DNA of 64,000 nucleotides from an uncultured Buttiauxella sp. (GTDB lineage: Bacteria > Pseudomonadota > Gammaproteobacteria > Enterobacterales > Enterobacteriaceae). The notes beneath the pieces were generated by a model. That model was not told the DNA's origin, did no database searches, and saw only the letters and a list, made by a program, of their open reading frames with translations. Below, one piece after another: positions 16,652 to 25,427 of this stretch (positions are counted from its first letter, which is position 1; each line of letters begins with the position of its first letter). Location: the NCBI GenBank assembly GCA_946480445.1, contig CAMLJN010000016.1:30423-94422 (forward strand), in the 5' to 3' direction. Position numbers and translations under genes: made by a program.

Positions 16652-17310
16652 TGATGCGGCGAATTTTTGGGCAGGAGCTGCGCGTGGTGTTTCGTAAAGG
16701 GGCGGAAATCGCCAACCCACTGTGGTTTTTCCTGATCGTTATCACCTTGTTTCCACTTGGCATTGGACCAGAGCCTCAGCTGCTGGCGCGTATTGCCCCG
16801 GGCGTGATTTGGGTGGCGGCGCTGCTGGCGTCTTTGCTGGCGATGGACAGACTGTTTCGGGACGATTTTCAGGACGGCTCGCTGGAGCAGCTTATGCTGC
16901 TGCCGGTGCCTTTGCCGCTGGTGGTGCTGGCGAAAGTGACCGCTCACTGGGTGGTCACCGGGCTGCCGCTGCTGATCCTCTCGCCGCTGGCGGCATTGCT
17001 GCTGGGGCTGGATTTCTACAGCTGGAAAGTGATGGCGCTGACGCTGCTGCTTGGCACGCCGACGCTGAGCTTCCTCGGTGCGCCGGGCGTAGGACTGACC
17101 GTTGGGTTGCGGCGCGGTGGGGTGCTGCTGAGCCTGCTTGTCCTGCCGCTGACGATTCCCCTGCTGATTTTCGCGACGGCGGCAATGGACGCCGCATCAA
17201 TGCATTTACCCGTTGATGGCTATCTGGCCATTCTCGGCGCGCTGCTTGCGGGGAGCGCAACATTAAGTCCGTTCGCCACTGCGGCGGCGCTGCGCGTGAG
17301 CGTGCAGTAA
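16651..17310 (+). CDS. ccmB: Heme exporter/CcmABCD membrane subunit CcmB
   Basis: 219 residues with six membrane helices, the usual CcmB length. It begins [20 protein letters not shown], followed by NPLWFFLIVITLFPLGIGPE, a conserved CcmB signature. LFRDDFQDGSLEQLMLLP is the conserved cytoplasmic loop contacting CcmA. It forms the transmembrane part of the complex with CcmA, CcmC and CcmD. The start overlaps the ccmA stop. Confidence 0.94.
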   Translation: MMRRIFGQELRVVFRKGAEIANPLWFFLIVITLFPLGIGPEPQLLARIAPGVIWVAALLASLLAMDRLFRDDFQDGSLEQLMLLPVPLPLVVLAKVTAHWVVTGLPLLILSPLAALLLGLDFYSWKVMALTLLLGTPTLSFLGAPGVGLTVGLRRGGVLLSLLVLPLTIPLLIFATAAMDAASMHLPVDGYLAILGALLAGSATLSPFATAAALRVSVQ

Positions 17311-17377
17311 CTCAATACGTAGGGTGGACAGGCGCCAGCGCCCTCTGCCAGAAATAGTCTTCAATGAGCAACTAACC

Positions 17378-18115
17378 ATGTGGAAAGCGTTACACCAGCT
17401 TGCTAAACCAGAACGACTCTACCAGCTCTGTGGGCGATTTGTCCCCTGGCTTGCCGTTGCCTGCGTCCTTACGCTGCTTGCCGGCTGCGTCTGGGGATTT
17501 GTCTTCGCGCCCGCGGATTATCAGCAGGGGCAGAGCTACCGCATTATGTACCTGCATGTTCCGGCCGCTATCTGGTCGATGGGGATTTATGCCTCGATGG
17601 CCATTGCCGCGTTTATCGGTCTGGTGTGGCAGATAAAAATGTCCGACCTGGCGGTGGCGGCGATGGCGCCCGTTGGCGCCGTATATACTTTTATCGCCCT
17701 GGTGACGGGTTCTGCGTGGGGCAAGCCGATGTGGGGAACCTGGTGGATATGGGATGCGCGACTCACCTCTGAGCTGGTTTTGCTGTTCCTTTATGTGGGC
17801 GTGATTGCGCTCTATAACGCCTTTGACGACCGTCGGCTGGCGGGACGCGCCGCGGGCATTCTGGTGCTGGTGGGCGTGGTCAATTTGCCCATCATTCATT
17901 TCTCCGTGGAGTGGTGGAATACGCTGCATCAGGGCTCGACCAATATGCAGCAGAGCATTGACCCCTCTATGCGCACGCCGCTGCGCCTGACGATTATCGG
18001 TTTCCTGCTGCTCTTTATCACCCTGACGCTGATGCGTCTTCGCAACCTTATTCTGCTTCAGGAAAGCCGTCGCCCTTGGGTGTCAGCGCTCGCCAACAAA
18101 GGAGGAAGAGCATGA
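17378..18115 (+). CDS. ccmC: Heme-handling protein CcmC
   Basis: 245 residues, equal to E. coli CcmC. It has six membrane helices with the tryptophan-rich WWD motif (GKPMWGTWWIWDARLTSELV), which binds heme in the periplasm, flanked by conserved His residues (YLHVPAAIWSMG and NLPIIHFSVEWWNTLHQG). It transfers heme to the chaperone CcmE. The start MWKALHQLAKP at 17378 matches the family; the in-frame codon at 17324 would add a non-conserved extension. The 67-bp ccmB-ccmC gap is the only real gap in the operon and holds an imperfect GGGTGG.../GCGCC repeat of unclear meaning. The stop overlaps ccmD (ATGA). Confidence 0.95.
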   Translation: MWKALHQLAKPERLYQLCGRFVPWLAVACVLTLLAGCVWGFVFAPADYQQGQSYRIMYLHVPAAIWSMGIYASMAIAAFIGLVWQIKMSDLAVAAMAPVGAVYTFIALVTGSAWGKPMWGTWWIWDARLTSELVLLFLYVGVIALYNAFDDRRLAGRAAGILVLVGVVNLPIIHFSVEWWNTLHQGSTNMQQSIDPSMRTPLRLTIIGFLLLFITLTLMRLRNLILLQESRRPWVSALANKGGRA

Positions 18116-18321
18116 ACCGTGCCTTTGCCAACTGGGCCGATTTTTTTGCCATGGGCGGCTACGCCTTTTATGTCTGGCTGGCGGTTGCTTTTACCGTCGT
18201 CCCGCTCCTGCTGCTGGTTATCCATACCCGGGTCCGGCACAGAGCCATTTTACAGGGCGTGGAACGCCAGCAGGCACGCGAGCAGCGCATCCGTGCGGCC
18301 AAAGCAACAGAAGGAATGTAA
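18112..18321 (+). CDS. ccmD: CcmD, small membrane subunit of the CcmABCD complex
   Basis: 69 residues with one transmembrane helix (FYVWLAVAFTVVPLLLLVIH) followed by a basic cytoplasmic tail (RVRHRAILQGVERQQAREQR), the standard CcmD layout. It is required for release of holo-CcmE from CcmABC. It starts MNRAFANWADFFAMGGYAF, the conserved CcmD N-terminus, behind GGAGGAAG, with ATGA overlap to ccmC. Confidence 0.93.
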   Translation: MNRAFANWADFFAMGGYAFYVWLAVAFTVVPLLLLVIHTRVRHRAILQGVERQQAREQRIRAAKATEGM

Positions 18322-18801
18322 GTGAACACACGTCGTAAAAACCGTCTTTATCTGGCCGTTGCGGTGCTGATTGGGTTAGGACTCACTATCACGCTGGTGC
18401 TTTATGCGCTGCGCAGCAATATCGATCTCTTTTACACGCCGGGCGAAATACTCTATGGCAAAGGCGAAAGCCAGCTGCGCCCTGAAATCGGCCAGCGCCT
18501 GCGGGTTGGCGGCATGGTGCTGCCGGGCAGCGTGAAGCGCGACAAGCAAACTTTAAAAGTGTCGTTCAAACTTTATGATGTGAACGGCGTGGTCGAGGTA
18601 ACCTACGTCGGCATCCTGCCGGATCTGTTCCGCGAGGGGCAGGGGGTGGTAGCCCAGGGCGTGCTGGAGAAGGACAATCTGATCGCGGCAAAAGAAGTGC
18701 TGGCGAAACATGATGAAAATTACACGCCGCCGGAAGTTAAAGAGGCTATGAATAAAAACCACCAGCGAGCGCCCCAGGCCTATAAGGACGGCGGCTCATG
18801 A
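18322..18801 (+). CDS. ccmE: Periplasmic heme chaperone CcmE
   Basis: 159 residues, GTG start directly after the ccmD stop. A signal anchor ([20 protein letters not shown]) is followed by a beta-barrel OB-fold with [14 protein letters not shown] and [14 protein letters not shown]. The covalent heme-binding site is H130 in [13 protein letters not shown], the conserved HxxxY motif. It receives heme from CcmC and delivers it to CcmF/H. The stop overlaps the ccmF ATG (ATGATG). Confidence 0.96.
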   Translation: MNTRRKNRLYLAVAVLIGLGLTITLVLYALRSNIDLFYTPGEILYGKGESQLRPEIGQRLRVGGMVLPGSVKRDKQTLKVSFKLYDVNGVVEVTYVGILPDLFREGQGVVAQGVLEKDNLIAAKEVLAKHDENYTPPEVKEAMNKNHQRAPQAYKDGGS

Positions 18802-20750
18802 TGCCAGAAGTCGGTAGTTTCCTGCTCTGCCTGTCGCTTGGCTGGTCTTTGTTGCTGAGCGTCTATCCGCTGTGGGGCGTGAAGCGCAACGATGCCCGCC
18901 TGATCGGCTCGGCGCGTCCGCTTTCATGGGCACTGTTTCTCACCGTACTGGCCTCGTTTTTAATCCTCGTTTATGCCTTTGTGGTCAACGACTTCACCGT
19001 GCTGTATGTCGCCAGCAACGCCAATACCGAGCTGCCCGTCTGGTATCGGGTGGCGGCAACCTGGGGCGCCCATGAAGGCTCGTTGATGCTCTGGGTGCTG
19101 CTGATGAGCGGATGGACGTTTGCCGTGGCGCTGCTCAGCGGCAGGATGCCGGAACAGGATGTGGCGCGCGTGCTGTCCGTCATGGGCATGATCAACGTCG
19201 GTTTTCTGTTGTTTATCATTTTTACCTCCAACCCGTTTACCCGCACCCTGCCGGACTTCCCTATTGAAGGGCGAGACTTAAATCCGCTGTTGCAGGATGT
19301 AGGGCTGATCTTCCATCCGCCGCTGCTGTATATGGGCTACGTGGGCTTCTCGGTCGCCTTTGCTTTTTCTATTGCCGCGTTGATGGCAGGCAGGCTGGAT
19401 ACAAACTGGGCGCGCTGGACCCGTCCGTGGACGCTTGCGGCCTGGTCGTTTCTGACCGTTGGCATCGTGCTCGGCTCCTGGTGGGCCTACTACGAGCTGG
19501 GCTGGGGAGGCTGGTGGTTCTGGGACCCGGTGGAGAACGCCTCGTTTATGCCGTGGCTTGCGGGCACCGCGCTTATTCATTCGCTTTCGGTCACCGAAAA
19601 GCGCGGCAGCTTTAAGGCATGGACCGTGCTATTGGCTATTACGGCATTCTCGCTCTGTCTGCTTGGCACCTTCCTGGTGCGTTCGGGGGTGCTGGTTTCG
19701 GTGCACTCTTTTGCCTCCGATCCTGCCCGCGGCATGTTTATTCTCGCTTTCCTGGTGATTGTGATTGGCGGCTCGCTGCTGCTGTATGCCGTGAAAGGCA
19801 GCAAAGTGCGTTCCCGCGTGGGGAATGGGCTGTGGTCGCGCGAATCCTTCCTGCTCGGCAATAACGTGCTGCTGATTGCCGCCATGCTGGTGGTGCTGCT
19901 GGGAACGTTGCTGCCGCTGGTGCACAAACAGCTGGGCCTGGGCAGTATCTCCATCGGCGAGCCGTTCTTTAACACCATGTTTACCGCGCTGATGGCGCCG
20001 TTCGCGCTGTTACTGGGCATTGGTCCGCTGGTGCGCTGGCGGCGTGATGAGCCGCAGAAACTCGTCAGACGGCTGGTTATTGCGCTGGCGGTGACGCAGG
20101 GGCTGGCGCTGGCTCTGCCGTGGCTGATGCAGGACCGTGTGAAGGCAATGACGGTTGTGGGTCTGCTGATGGCCGTCTGGGTCTTTGTACTGGCATTAAT
20201 GGAAGTGTATGAACGTGCAACGCATCGCCGCGGGTTGCTGCTGGGATTATGGAAACTGCCGCGCAGCCACTGGGGCATGGTGCTCGGCCACTTAGGGCTG
20301 GCGGTTACGGTGGTGGGCATTGCCTTTAGCCAGAATTACAGCGTTGAGCGCGATGTGAGAATGAAGACCGGGGACAGCATAGATATTCATCAGTATCACT
20401 TTGTCTTCCGCGATGTCCACGATCTCGTCGGCCCGAACTACCGTGGCGGTGTAGGGATTATTGACGTTACGCGCAACGGCAAACCTGAAGCGACGCTGCG
20501 GGCAGAAAAGCGCATCTATAACAGCAGCCGTTCGATGATGACCGAAGCGGCCATCGACGCTGGTTTTACCCGGGATCTGTATGCCGCGCTGGGTGAAGAG
20601 CTGGACGACGGCAGCTGGGCCGTGCGTCTGTATTACAAACCGTTCGTACGCTGGATTTGGGTGGGTGGGCTGTTAATGACCCTGGGGGGATTATGCTGTC
20701 TGCTCGATCCCCGCTACCGTTCGCGTAAAAAAGAGCCGGAGGCCGTATGA
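18798..20750 (+). CDS. ccmF: Cytochrome c heme lyase subunit CcmF
   Basis: 650 residues with many membrane helices, the E. coli CcmF length. The WWD domain reads [20 protein letters not shown], and conserved heme-coordinating histidines are in the flanking helices ([15 protein letters not shown] and [11 protein letters not shown]). A large periplasmic loop is near the C-terminus. With CcmH it ligates heme from CcmE onto apocytochromes c. The start overlaps ccmE and the end overlaps ccmG (ATGA). Confidence 0.97.
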   Translation: MMPEVGSFLLCLSLGWSLLLSVYPLWGVKRNDARLIGSARPLSWALFLTVLASFLILVYAFVVNDFTVLYVASNANTELPVWYRVAATWGAHEGSLMLWVLLMSGWTFAVALLSGRMPEQDVARVLSVMGMINVGFLLFIIFTSNPFTRTLPDFPIEGRDLNPLLQDVGLIFHPPLLYMGYVGFSVAFAFSIAALMAGRLDTNWARWTRPWTLAAWSFLTVGIVLGSWWAYYELGWGGWWFWDPVENASFMPWLAGTALIHSLSVTEKRGSFKAWTVLLAITAFSLCLLGTFLVRSGVLVSVHSFASDPARGMFILAFLVIVIGGSLLLYAVKGSKVRSRVGNGLWSRESFLLGNNVLLIAAMLVVLLGTLLPLVHKQLGLGSISIGEPFFNTMFTALMAPFALLLGIGPLVRWRRDEPQKLVRRLVIALAVTQGLALALPWLMQDRVKAMTVVGLLMAVWVFVLALMEVYERATHRRGLLLGLWKLPRSHWGMVLGHLGLAVTVVGIAFSQNYSVERDVRMKTGDSIDIHQYHFVFRDVHDLVGPNYRGGVGIIDVTRNGKPEATLRAEKRIYNSSRSMMTEAAIDAGFTRDLYAALGEELDDGSWAVRLYYKPFVRWIWVGGLLMTLGGLCCLLDPRYRSRKKEPEAV

Positions 20751-21304
20751 ACCGTAAAATCTTGTTTATCCCGCTGGCGCTTTTTTTACTGCTGGCCGCA
20801 GCGTTGCTCTGGCAGCTGACGCGCAATGCGCAGGGCGAAGACCCGACCAATCTGGAGTCAGCGCTGATAGGCAAACCGGTGCCGGTGTTCCGCCTGGAAT
20901 CGCTGGAAAACCCGGGCAAAATATACGATCAGGCGGTGTTAACGGATGGCAAACCCCTTTTACTGAACGTCTGGGCAACCTGGTGCCCGACCTGTCGTGC
21001 GGAGCATCAGTTTCTCAACGGTCTGAAGGCGCAGGGCATTCGGGTCGTCGGGATGAACTACAAAGACGAGCGCCGCAAAGCGATAAGCTGGCTTAACGAG
21101 CTGGGCAATCCTTACGCGCTGAGCCTGTTTGACGGTAACGGGATGCTGGGACTGGATCTCGGCGTTTACGGCGCACCAGAAACCTTTTTGATCGACGGTC
21201 AGGGTATTATTCGCTATCGCCACGCCGGCGATCTTAACGATCGCGTCTGGCAGCAGGAGCTTAAGCCGCTGTGGGATAAATATAACAAGGAGGCTGGCGC
21301 ATGA
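20747..21304 (+). CDS. ccmG: Thiol:disulfide oxidoreductase CcmG/DsbE
   Basis: 185 residues with an N-terminal membrane anchor (ILFIPLALFLLLAAALLWQL) and a periplasmic thioredoxin fold. The redox motif is WATWCPTCRAEH, the conserved WCPTC of DsbE. GAPETFLIDGQGIIRYRHAG carries the cis-proline-type and glutamate features of the family. It keeps apocytochrome c or CcmH cysteines reduced for heme attachment. It overlaps ccmF and ccmH by ATGA junctions. Confidence 0.96.
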   Translation: MNRKILFIPLALFLLLAAALLWQLTRNAQGEDPTNLESALIGKPVPVFRLESLENPGKIYDQAVLTDGKPLLLNVWATWCPTCRAEHQFLNGLKAQGIRVVGMNYKDERRKAISWLNELGNPYALSLFDGNGMLGLDLGVYGAPETFLIDGQGIIRYRHAGDLNDRVWQQELKPLWDKYNKEAGA

Positions 21305-22380
21305 AACGCGGTTTGCTTTTTCTCGTCGCGCTGGTGCTTTCCTTTTCAGTCTCGGCTGCTATCGACACCTTTACCTTTAAAGATGAAGCGCAAGAGCAGC
21401 AGTTTCGCGAGCTGACCGAACAGCTGCGCTGCCCGAAATGCCAGAATAACAGCATTGCTGATTCCAACGCGATGATCGCCTCGGATATGCGCCTGAAGGT
21501 CTATGAGCTGATGCAGCAGGGCCAGAGCAAGCAGCAGATTGTTGACTATATGGTGGCACGTTACGGCCACTTTGTGACCTACGAGCCGCCGGTCACGCCG
21601 TCCACCCTTATCCTCTGGGTACTGCCGGTGCTGGTGATTATCGGCGGGGTGGGTGTCATAGTGGTGCGCAGCCGCAAACGACGGGTCTGGTTTAGCGAAG
21701 AAGATGACACCCCCGAACATCGCGAGCCTGCCTCAAAAATCAGCTACTGGATTTTTGCCCCGGGCGCGGTGGTGTTGATGGCCGTGAGCATTGGGGTATA
21801 TCTGAAAGTTTCCGGTATTAAGCAGGTGCGCGAGTGGCAGCAGGTTACCCGGCAAACGCCTCAGCTCTTACAGCGGGTGATGGATCCAAATGCCGAGCCG
21901 CTTAATATGGAGGATATGGCGCGTCTGGGGCTGGGATTACGTACCCGTTTGCAGCAGGACCCTGATAATATTGAGGGCTGGATGATGCTGGGGCGAATTG
22001 GTATGGTGCTAAATAACGCAAGTACCGCTACACAAGCCTTTGCACATGCATATAAACTGTCGCCCACTAACGGCGATGTAAAGCTGGGCTATGCTGAAGT
22101 ATTGACTCGTTCAGGCGATCCGCAGGACAACCTTCTGGGAGGGCGTCTTCTGCGTGAAATGCTAAAGACGGAGCATACAAATGTTCGCGTACTAAGTCTG
22201 TTTGCCTTTAATGCTTTCGAGCAGCAGCAATATCCTGAGGCGATAGGTGCCTGGCAGATTATGCTGCGGTTATTACCGGCGAGCGACGAGCGACGTGCCG
22301 TGATCGAGCGCAGTATCGAACAGGCAAAGGCCCAGGCGGGGAAGGACATCGCCACACCTGAGAACGCAGATAAACAATAA
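21301..22380 (+). CDS. ccmH: CcmH (CcmH-CcmI fusion)
   Basis: 359 residues in the E. coli-type fused form. The N-terminal CcmH part has a signal peptide, the redox motif LRCPKCQNNSIADSNA and a membrane helix (LILWVLPVLVIIGGVGVIVV). The second part (about 140-359) corresponds to CcmI: a further helix (FAPGAVVLMAVSIGVYL) and a periplasmic TPR domain (GWMMLGRIGMVLNNASTATQ and following), which binds the C-termini of apocytochromes. It completes the ccm operon. mlaA follows after 13 bases and could be read through from it. Confidence 0.95.
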   Translation: MKRGLLFLVALVLSFSVSAAIDTFTFKDEAQEQQFRELTEQLRCPKCQNNSIADSNAMIASDMRLKVYELMQQGQSKQQIVDYMVARYGHFVTYEPPVTPSTLILWVLPVLVIIGGVGVIVVRSRKRRVWFSEEDDTPEHREPASKISYWIFAPGAVVLMAVSIGVYLKVSGIKQVREWQQVTRQTPQLLQRVMDPNAEPLNMEDMARLGLGLRTRLQQDPDNIEGWMMLGRIGMVLNNASTATQAFAHAYKLSPTNGDVKLGYAEVLTRSGDPQDNLLGGRLLREMLKTEHTNVRVLSLFAFNAFEQQQYPEAIGAWQIMLRLLPASDERRAVIERSIEQAKAQAGKDIATPENADKQ

Positions 22381-22393
22381 CAGGGAGACGCAT

Positions 22394-23152
22394 ATGAATT
22401 TTCGCCTGACCGGACTGGCTCTGGCTACGACGCTATTGGTCGGCTGTGCCAGTTCTGGCGACCAGCAGTCACAGGGGCGCTCGGATCCGCTCGAAGGGTT
22501 CAACCGCACAATGTACAACTTCAACTTTAACGTGTTGGATCCGTACGTGGTGCGCCCTGTCGCCGTGGCCTGGCGTGATTATGTGCCGCAGCCTGCGCGC
22601 AACGGCTTAAGCAACTTCACCGGCAACCTTGAAGAGCCGGCCATCATGGCGAACTATTTCCTGCAGGGCGATCCGTACCAGGGAATGGTGCACTTTACCC
22701 GCTTCTTCCTGAATACCTTGCTGGGCATGGGCGGCTTTATCGACGTGGCGGGCCTTGCCAATCCGAAGCTGCAACGTGAGGAGCCGCATCGCTTTGGCTC
22801 AACGCTCGGCCATTATGGCGTGGGCTACGGACCTTACGTTCAGCTGCCGTTCTATGGCAGCTTCACGCTGCGTGACGACGGTGGCGACTACGTGGATACG
22901 CTCTATCCGGTGCTCTCCTGGCTGACCTGGCCGATGTCTATCGGGAAATGGACGATCGAAGGTATTGAAACGCGTGCGCAGCTGCTGGATTCTGACGGTC
23001 TGCTTAAGCAGTCTTCCGATCCGTACATTATGGTGCGCGAAGCCTACTTCCAGCGTCATGACTTTATCGCCAACGGCGGGAAGCTTTCTCCGGAAGCTAA
23101 CCCGAACGCGGCGGCGATTGAAGATGACCTGAAAGATATAGATTCGCAGTAG
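22394..23152 (+). CDS. mlaA: Outer-membrane lipoprotein MlaA (VacJ)
   Basis: 252-residue lipoprotein. The signal peptide ends in lipobox LLVGC with C18 as the lipidated residue, followed by ASSGDQQ. The body has RSDPLEGFNRTMYNFNFN and the conserved blocks of MlaA such as GMGGFIDVAGLANPKL and DTLYPVLSWLTWPMSIG. MlaA forms a ring-shaped channel with OmpC/OmpF and removes mislocalised phospholipid from the outer leaflet for MlaC and the MlaFEDB complex. In E. coli it lies between yfdC and fadL; here the ccm operon is inserted on the yfdC side. Confidence 0.96.
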   Translation: MNFRLTGLALATTLLVGCASSGDQQSQGRSDPLEGFNRTMYNFNFNVLDPYVVRPVAVAWRDYVPQPARNGLSNFTGNLEEPAIMANYFLQGDPYQGMVHFTRFFLNTLLGMGGFIDVAGLANPKLQREEPHRFGSTLGHYGVGYGPYVQLPFYGSFTLRDDGGDYVDTLYPVLSWLTWPMSIGKWTIEGIETRAQLLDSDGLLKQSSDPYIMVREAYFQRHDFIANGGKLSPEANPNAAAIEDDLKDIDSQ

Positions 23153-23163
23153 GCGATAAGCAT

Positions 23164-23196
23164 AAAAAAAGGCGAACCCAGGGGTTCGCCTTTTTT
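23164..23196. terminator. Bidirectional terminator between mlaA and fadL
   Basis: The stem GGCGAACCC/GGGTTCGCC is flanked by a run of A on the left and TTTTTT on the right, so it can terminate mlaA (+) and fadL (-) transcripts, which converge here. Confidence 0.9.
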
Positions 23197-23216
23197 GTGC
23201 CAGCTTTCGGCAGCTA

Positions 23217-24541
23217 TCAGAACGCGTAGTTGAAGTTCATGCCATACAGCCAGGCTTTCCCTTCTGAACGGAAGGTATAGGGGCCTTCTTTGATCTCTAC
23301 GTGCTGACCGTGCATATAAGAGACGCCAACATCGACAGAAGCATCTTCGTTAAACGCATAGGTTGTCCCCGCGCTCAGCCACAGACGGTCCTGATCCGGG
23401 ATAGAGATAGAACGGTTTTCAGCCGGAACCGGGCTATCGTCAAATGCGATACCGGTGCGGAAGGTCCAGTTCTTATCCATAAAGTAGGTGGTACCCAGGG
23501 CGATGCGGTACGCGTCTTTGAATTTCTCGTCCTTCTGGAACAGCGTCTGGCCATCGGTGCCGGTGGCTTTCAGCTCCTGGAACTGGCTCCAGCTGGTGTA
23601 GGTCAGGCTGTAGTGGATAGCCCACTGCGGCGCGACTTTGTTGTAACCAGACAGCTCCCACATTTCCGGCAGATTCAGGGTCAGAGAACCCGGAACGGTT
23701 TGCCCATTGGTGCCGGACGGCAGGCCATAACCGGACAGCAGCGGGTTATAGGCGGACGGCAGGCTGCTCTTATAGTCGCCGTCGAAGTCGACTTTGATTT
23801 CTGAGCGGTAGGTGAAGCCGTAGCGGTTGTCTTTATCCACTTCATACAGGATACCGGCGTTCCAGCCGAGAAGCCCCACTCATCGCCTTTCAGGTGGGCA
23901 ATCTGAGTATCAGCAGGGATCTGTGATACCGGACCTGCCAGTTGAGGAGGCAATTTACCGGAGCCTGCGATCAGCTGTGGTAAGTCACCGGCATAGCGCT
24001 CGATTTTCGCTTTGGCATAGACCGCATCAAAACCGAGGCCGAAGCTCCAGTTGTTGTTTAAGCGATAGGCACCGCTGAGGTTCAGGTTCAGCGTCTCAAG
24101 GTCGGTTTTACCGGCCACTGAACCCGCCGTGTAGTCGTTGTTGAACTCGGTCGCCAGACCGTAGTTGGAGGTCACGGAAGCGCCCCAACCGAACTGCTCG
24201 TTGATTGGCGCCACGAAATGCAGGTTCGGTACCCAGGCCGTTGGCGCGATGTTGTCCGCGTTGGTGCTGCGACCTGATGGAGAACGACCGGAGATGTTGA
24301 CGTCCGGATCGACGAATACCGCACCGCCGGAGAACATTGGACGGTCAAACATCATAATGGTGGCAGGGTTGCGGCTGGCAGAGCCCGCATTATCCGCTAC
24401 CGCACCTTCCCCGGAATAAGCTCGGCCAAGGCCAGAGGAAGAGAACTCGTTTAATTGAAAGCCGGCTGAGTACGCCTGCGAGGAGACAATTGCCACTGCA
24501 ACCGCGAGGGCTGACTTTGTAAACAGGTTTTTCTGGCTCAT
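23217..24541 (-). pseudogene. fadL: Long-chain fatty acid outer-membrane transporter FadL, frameshifted
   Basis: FadL is the outer-membrane barrel that imports long-chain fatty acids (and serves as a phage T2 receptor). From the ATG at 24541 ([20 protein letters not shown], signal peptide ending AYSAG) the frame is intact through [12 protein letters not shown], then turns into unrelated residues. Homology resumes in another frame with [20 protein letters not shown] and continues to the terminal GMNFNYAF. Comparison with the E. coli motif QWGFGWNAGIL shows two extra bases: the plus strand reads GAGA at about 23868-23871 where GA is expected (TTCTC for TTC in the gene). The total length of 1325 bases is two more than a multiple of three. 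Either the gene is broken or the sequence has an error. A start at 24547 (MVMSQK) is less likely than 24541. Confidence 0.88.
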
Positions 24542-24914
24542 GACCAAAACCTCATAATAGATTTATTTTTATACAAATAATGTTACACACGGTAACAGGA
24601 GCGCGAATAGTAGGGGCTGATCGGATACAGAGAAATCTGACCAGTGGCGAGAGTATAGGTCTGACCAGCCAGAATGTTGCAAGGTTGTTTCTAAAGATTT
24701 TCAAGTTTGATCGTTAAAACGAGATCTGCCTGGCAAAAATGCGGCCAGGGTTTCTCATTCAGGCGAGTGAAATTTGTTTTAGATCAGTTTTAAGTGTGAT
24801 TTTGCTCACTTAACGGAGGAGACAAAATTAACGACTGGAGACGCTTCAACAGGGAGCGTAAAATAAGCAGCAATTGTTTAGTCCTTTTCGCGTTTAAATA
24901 CAGAGGAAATCATA
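24542..24914. promoter_or_regulatory. Divergent fadL/yfcZ control region (373 bp, no gene)
   Basis: This gap holds the promoters of fadL (-) and yfcZ (+). Two FadR-like motifs lie at 24630-24670 (listed separately). The stretch 24740-24860 is AT-rich and ends in AGGAAATC about 10 bases before the yfcZ start. TTTTAGATCAGTTTTAAGTG at 24777 onwards may be promoter sequence. No open reading frame with coding features was seen. Confidence 0.5.
24630..24670 (-). promoter_or_regulatory. Pair of FadR-like operators upstream of fadL
   Basis: On the minus strand, 24655-24670 reads GGCTGGTCAGACCTAT and 24630-24646 reads CACTGGTCAGATTTCTC. Both share the CTGGTCNGA core of the FadR consensus (AACTGGTCNGACCTGTT). 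E. coli fadL is repressed by FadR at two sites near its promoter, so the arrangement is conserved. The first site is the better match. Confidence 0.6.
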
Positions 24915-25199
24915 ATGAGTAAAAACACCGCTGATGAAACCCCGGTTTGCTGCTGTATTGATGTTGGTTCCATCATCGACAACACCGATTGCACCGCGAG
25001 CTACAGCCGGGTCTTTGCCAACAAGGCGCAGGCAGACGAAACCCTGGCAGCGCTGAGCGCGAAGGCTCGTGAAGTGGAATCTGAACCGTGCAAAATTGTG
25101 CCGACCTACACCGAGGTCGCTGAAGGCGTGCGTCTGGATATCGACTTTATCTTCAGCTGCCAGGCTGAAACCATGATCTTCCAGCTCGGCCTGCGTTAA
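24915..25199 (+). CDS. yfcZ: YfcZ/YiiS family protein (DUF406)
   Basis: 94-residue small cytoplasmic protein matching E. coli YfcZ. The N-terminal Cys-rich stretch ETPVCCCIDVGSIIDNTDCT is characteristic, followed by ALSAKAREVESEPCK and a beta-rich C-terminus (RLDIDFIFSCQAETMIFQLG). AGAGGAAA precedes the ATG. It lies between fadL and fadIJ, as in E. coli. Its role is unknown. Confidence 0.92.
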   Translation: MSKNTADETPVCCCIDVGSIIDNTDCTASYSRVFANKAQADETLAALSAKAREVESEPCKIVPTYTEVAEGVRLDIDFIFSCQAETMIFQLGLR

Positions 25200-25374
25200 G
25201 TTTATTTTCTGCTCCAGCGGTGGATGGCGTTCTCGCTTATCCACCCTGTCTCTGTCTTTTTTTTGTCGGTCAGGCTAGCTTCGCGCCCCCGACTCATCCT
25301 GCCTTAAAGCGTGTCGTTCCTCCCAATTTTTCAGTCGGCCGGTTGGCTGAATGTAACTTTTTAGTTAAAACTGT

Positions 25375-25391
25375 GATCAGGTCAGACCACT
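25375..25391 (+). promoter_or_regulatory. FadR-like operator upstream of fadIJ
   Basis: The sequence GATCAGGTCAGACCACT (reverse complement AGTGGTCTGACCTGATC) matches the FadR consensus core TGGTCNGACCTG. It is 37 bases before the fadI start, a suitable position for repression in the absence of acyl-CoA. fadIJ is a known FadR target in E. coli. Confidence 0.65.
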
Positions 25392-25427
25392 ATTGGTTCA
25401 GTGACATTTTTTTTACAGGGGAACGTT

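Noticed and set aside
17311..17377. A possible REP-like element between ccmB and ccmC
   Set aside because: GTAGGGTGG with an imperfect GGCGC/GCGCC repeat is suggestive but too short and degenerate to support a repeat call.
25219..25264. Terminator after yfcZ
   Set aside because: GGTGGAT/ATCCACC can pair, but the T-run lies about 11 bases beyond the stem, so it is too weak to list as an intrinsic terminator.
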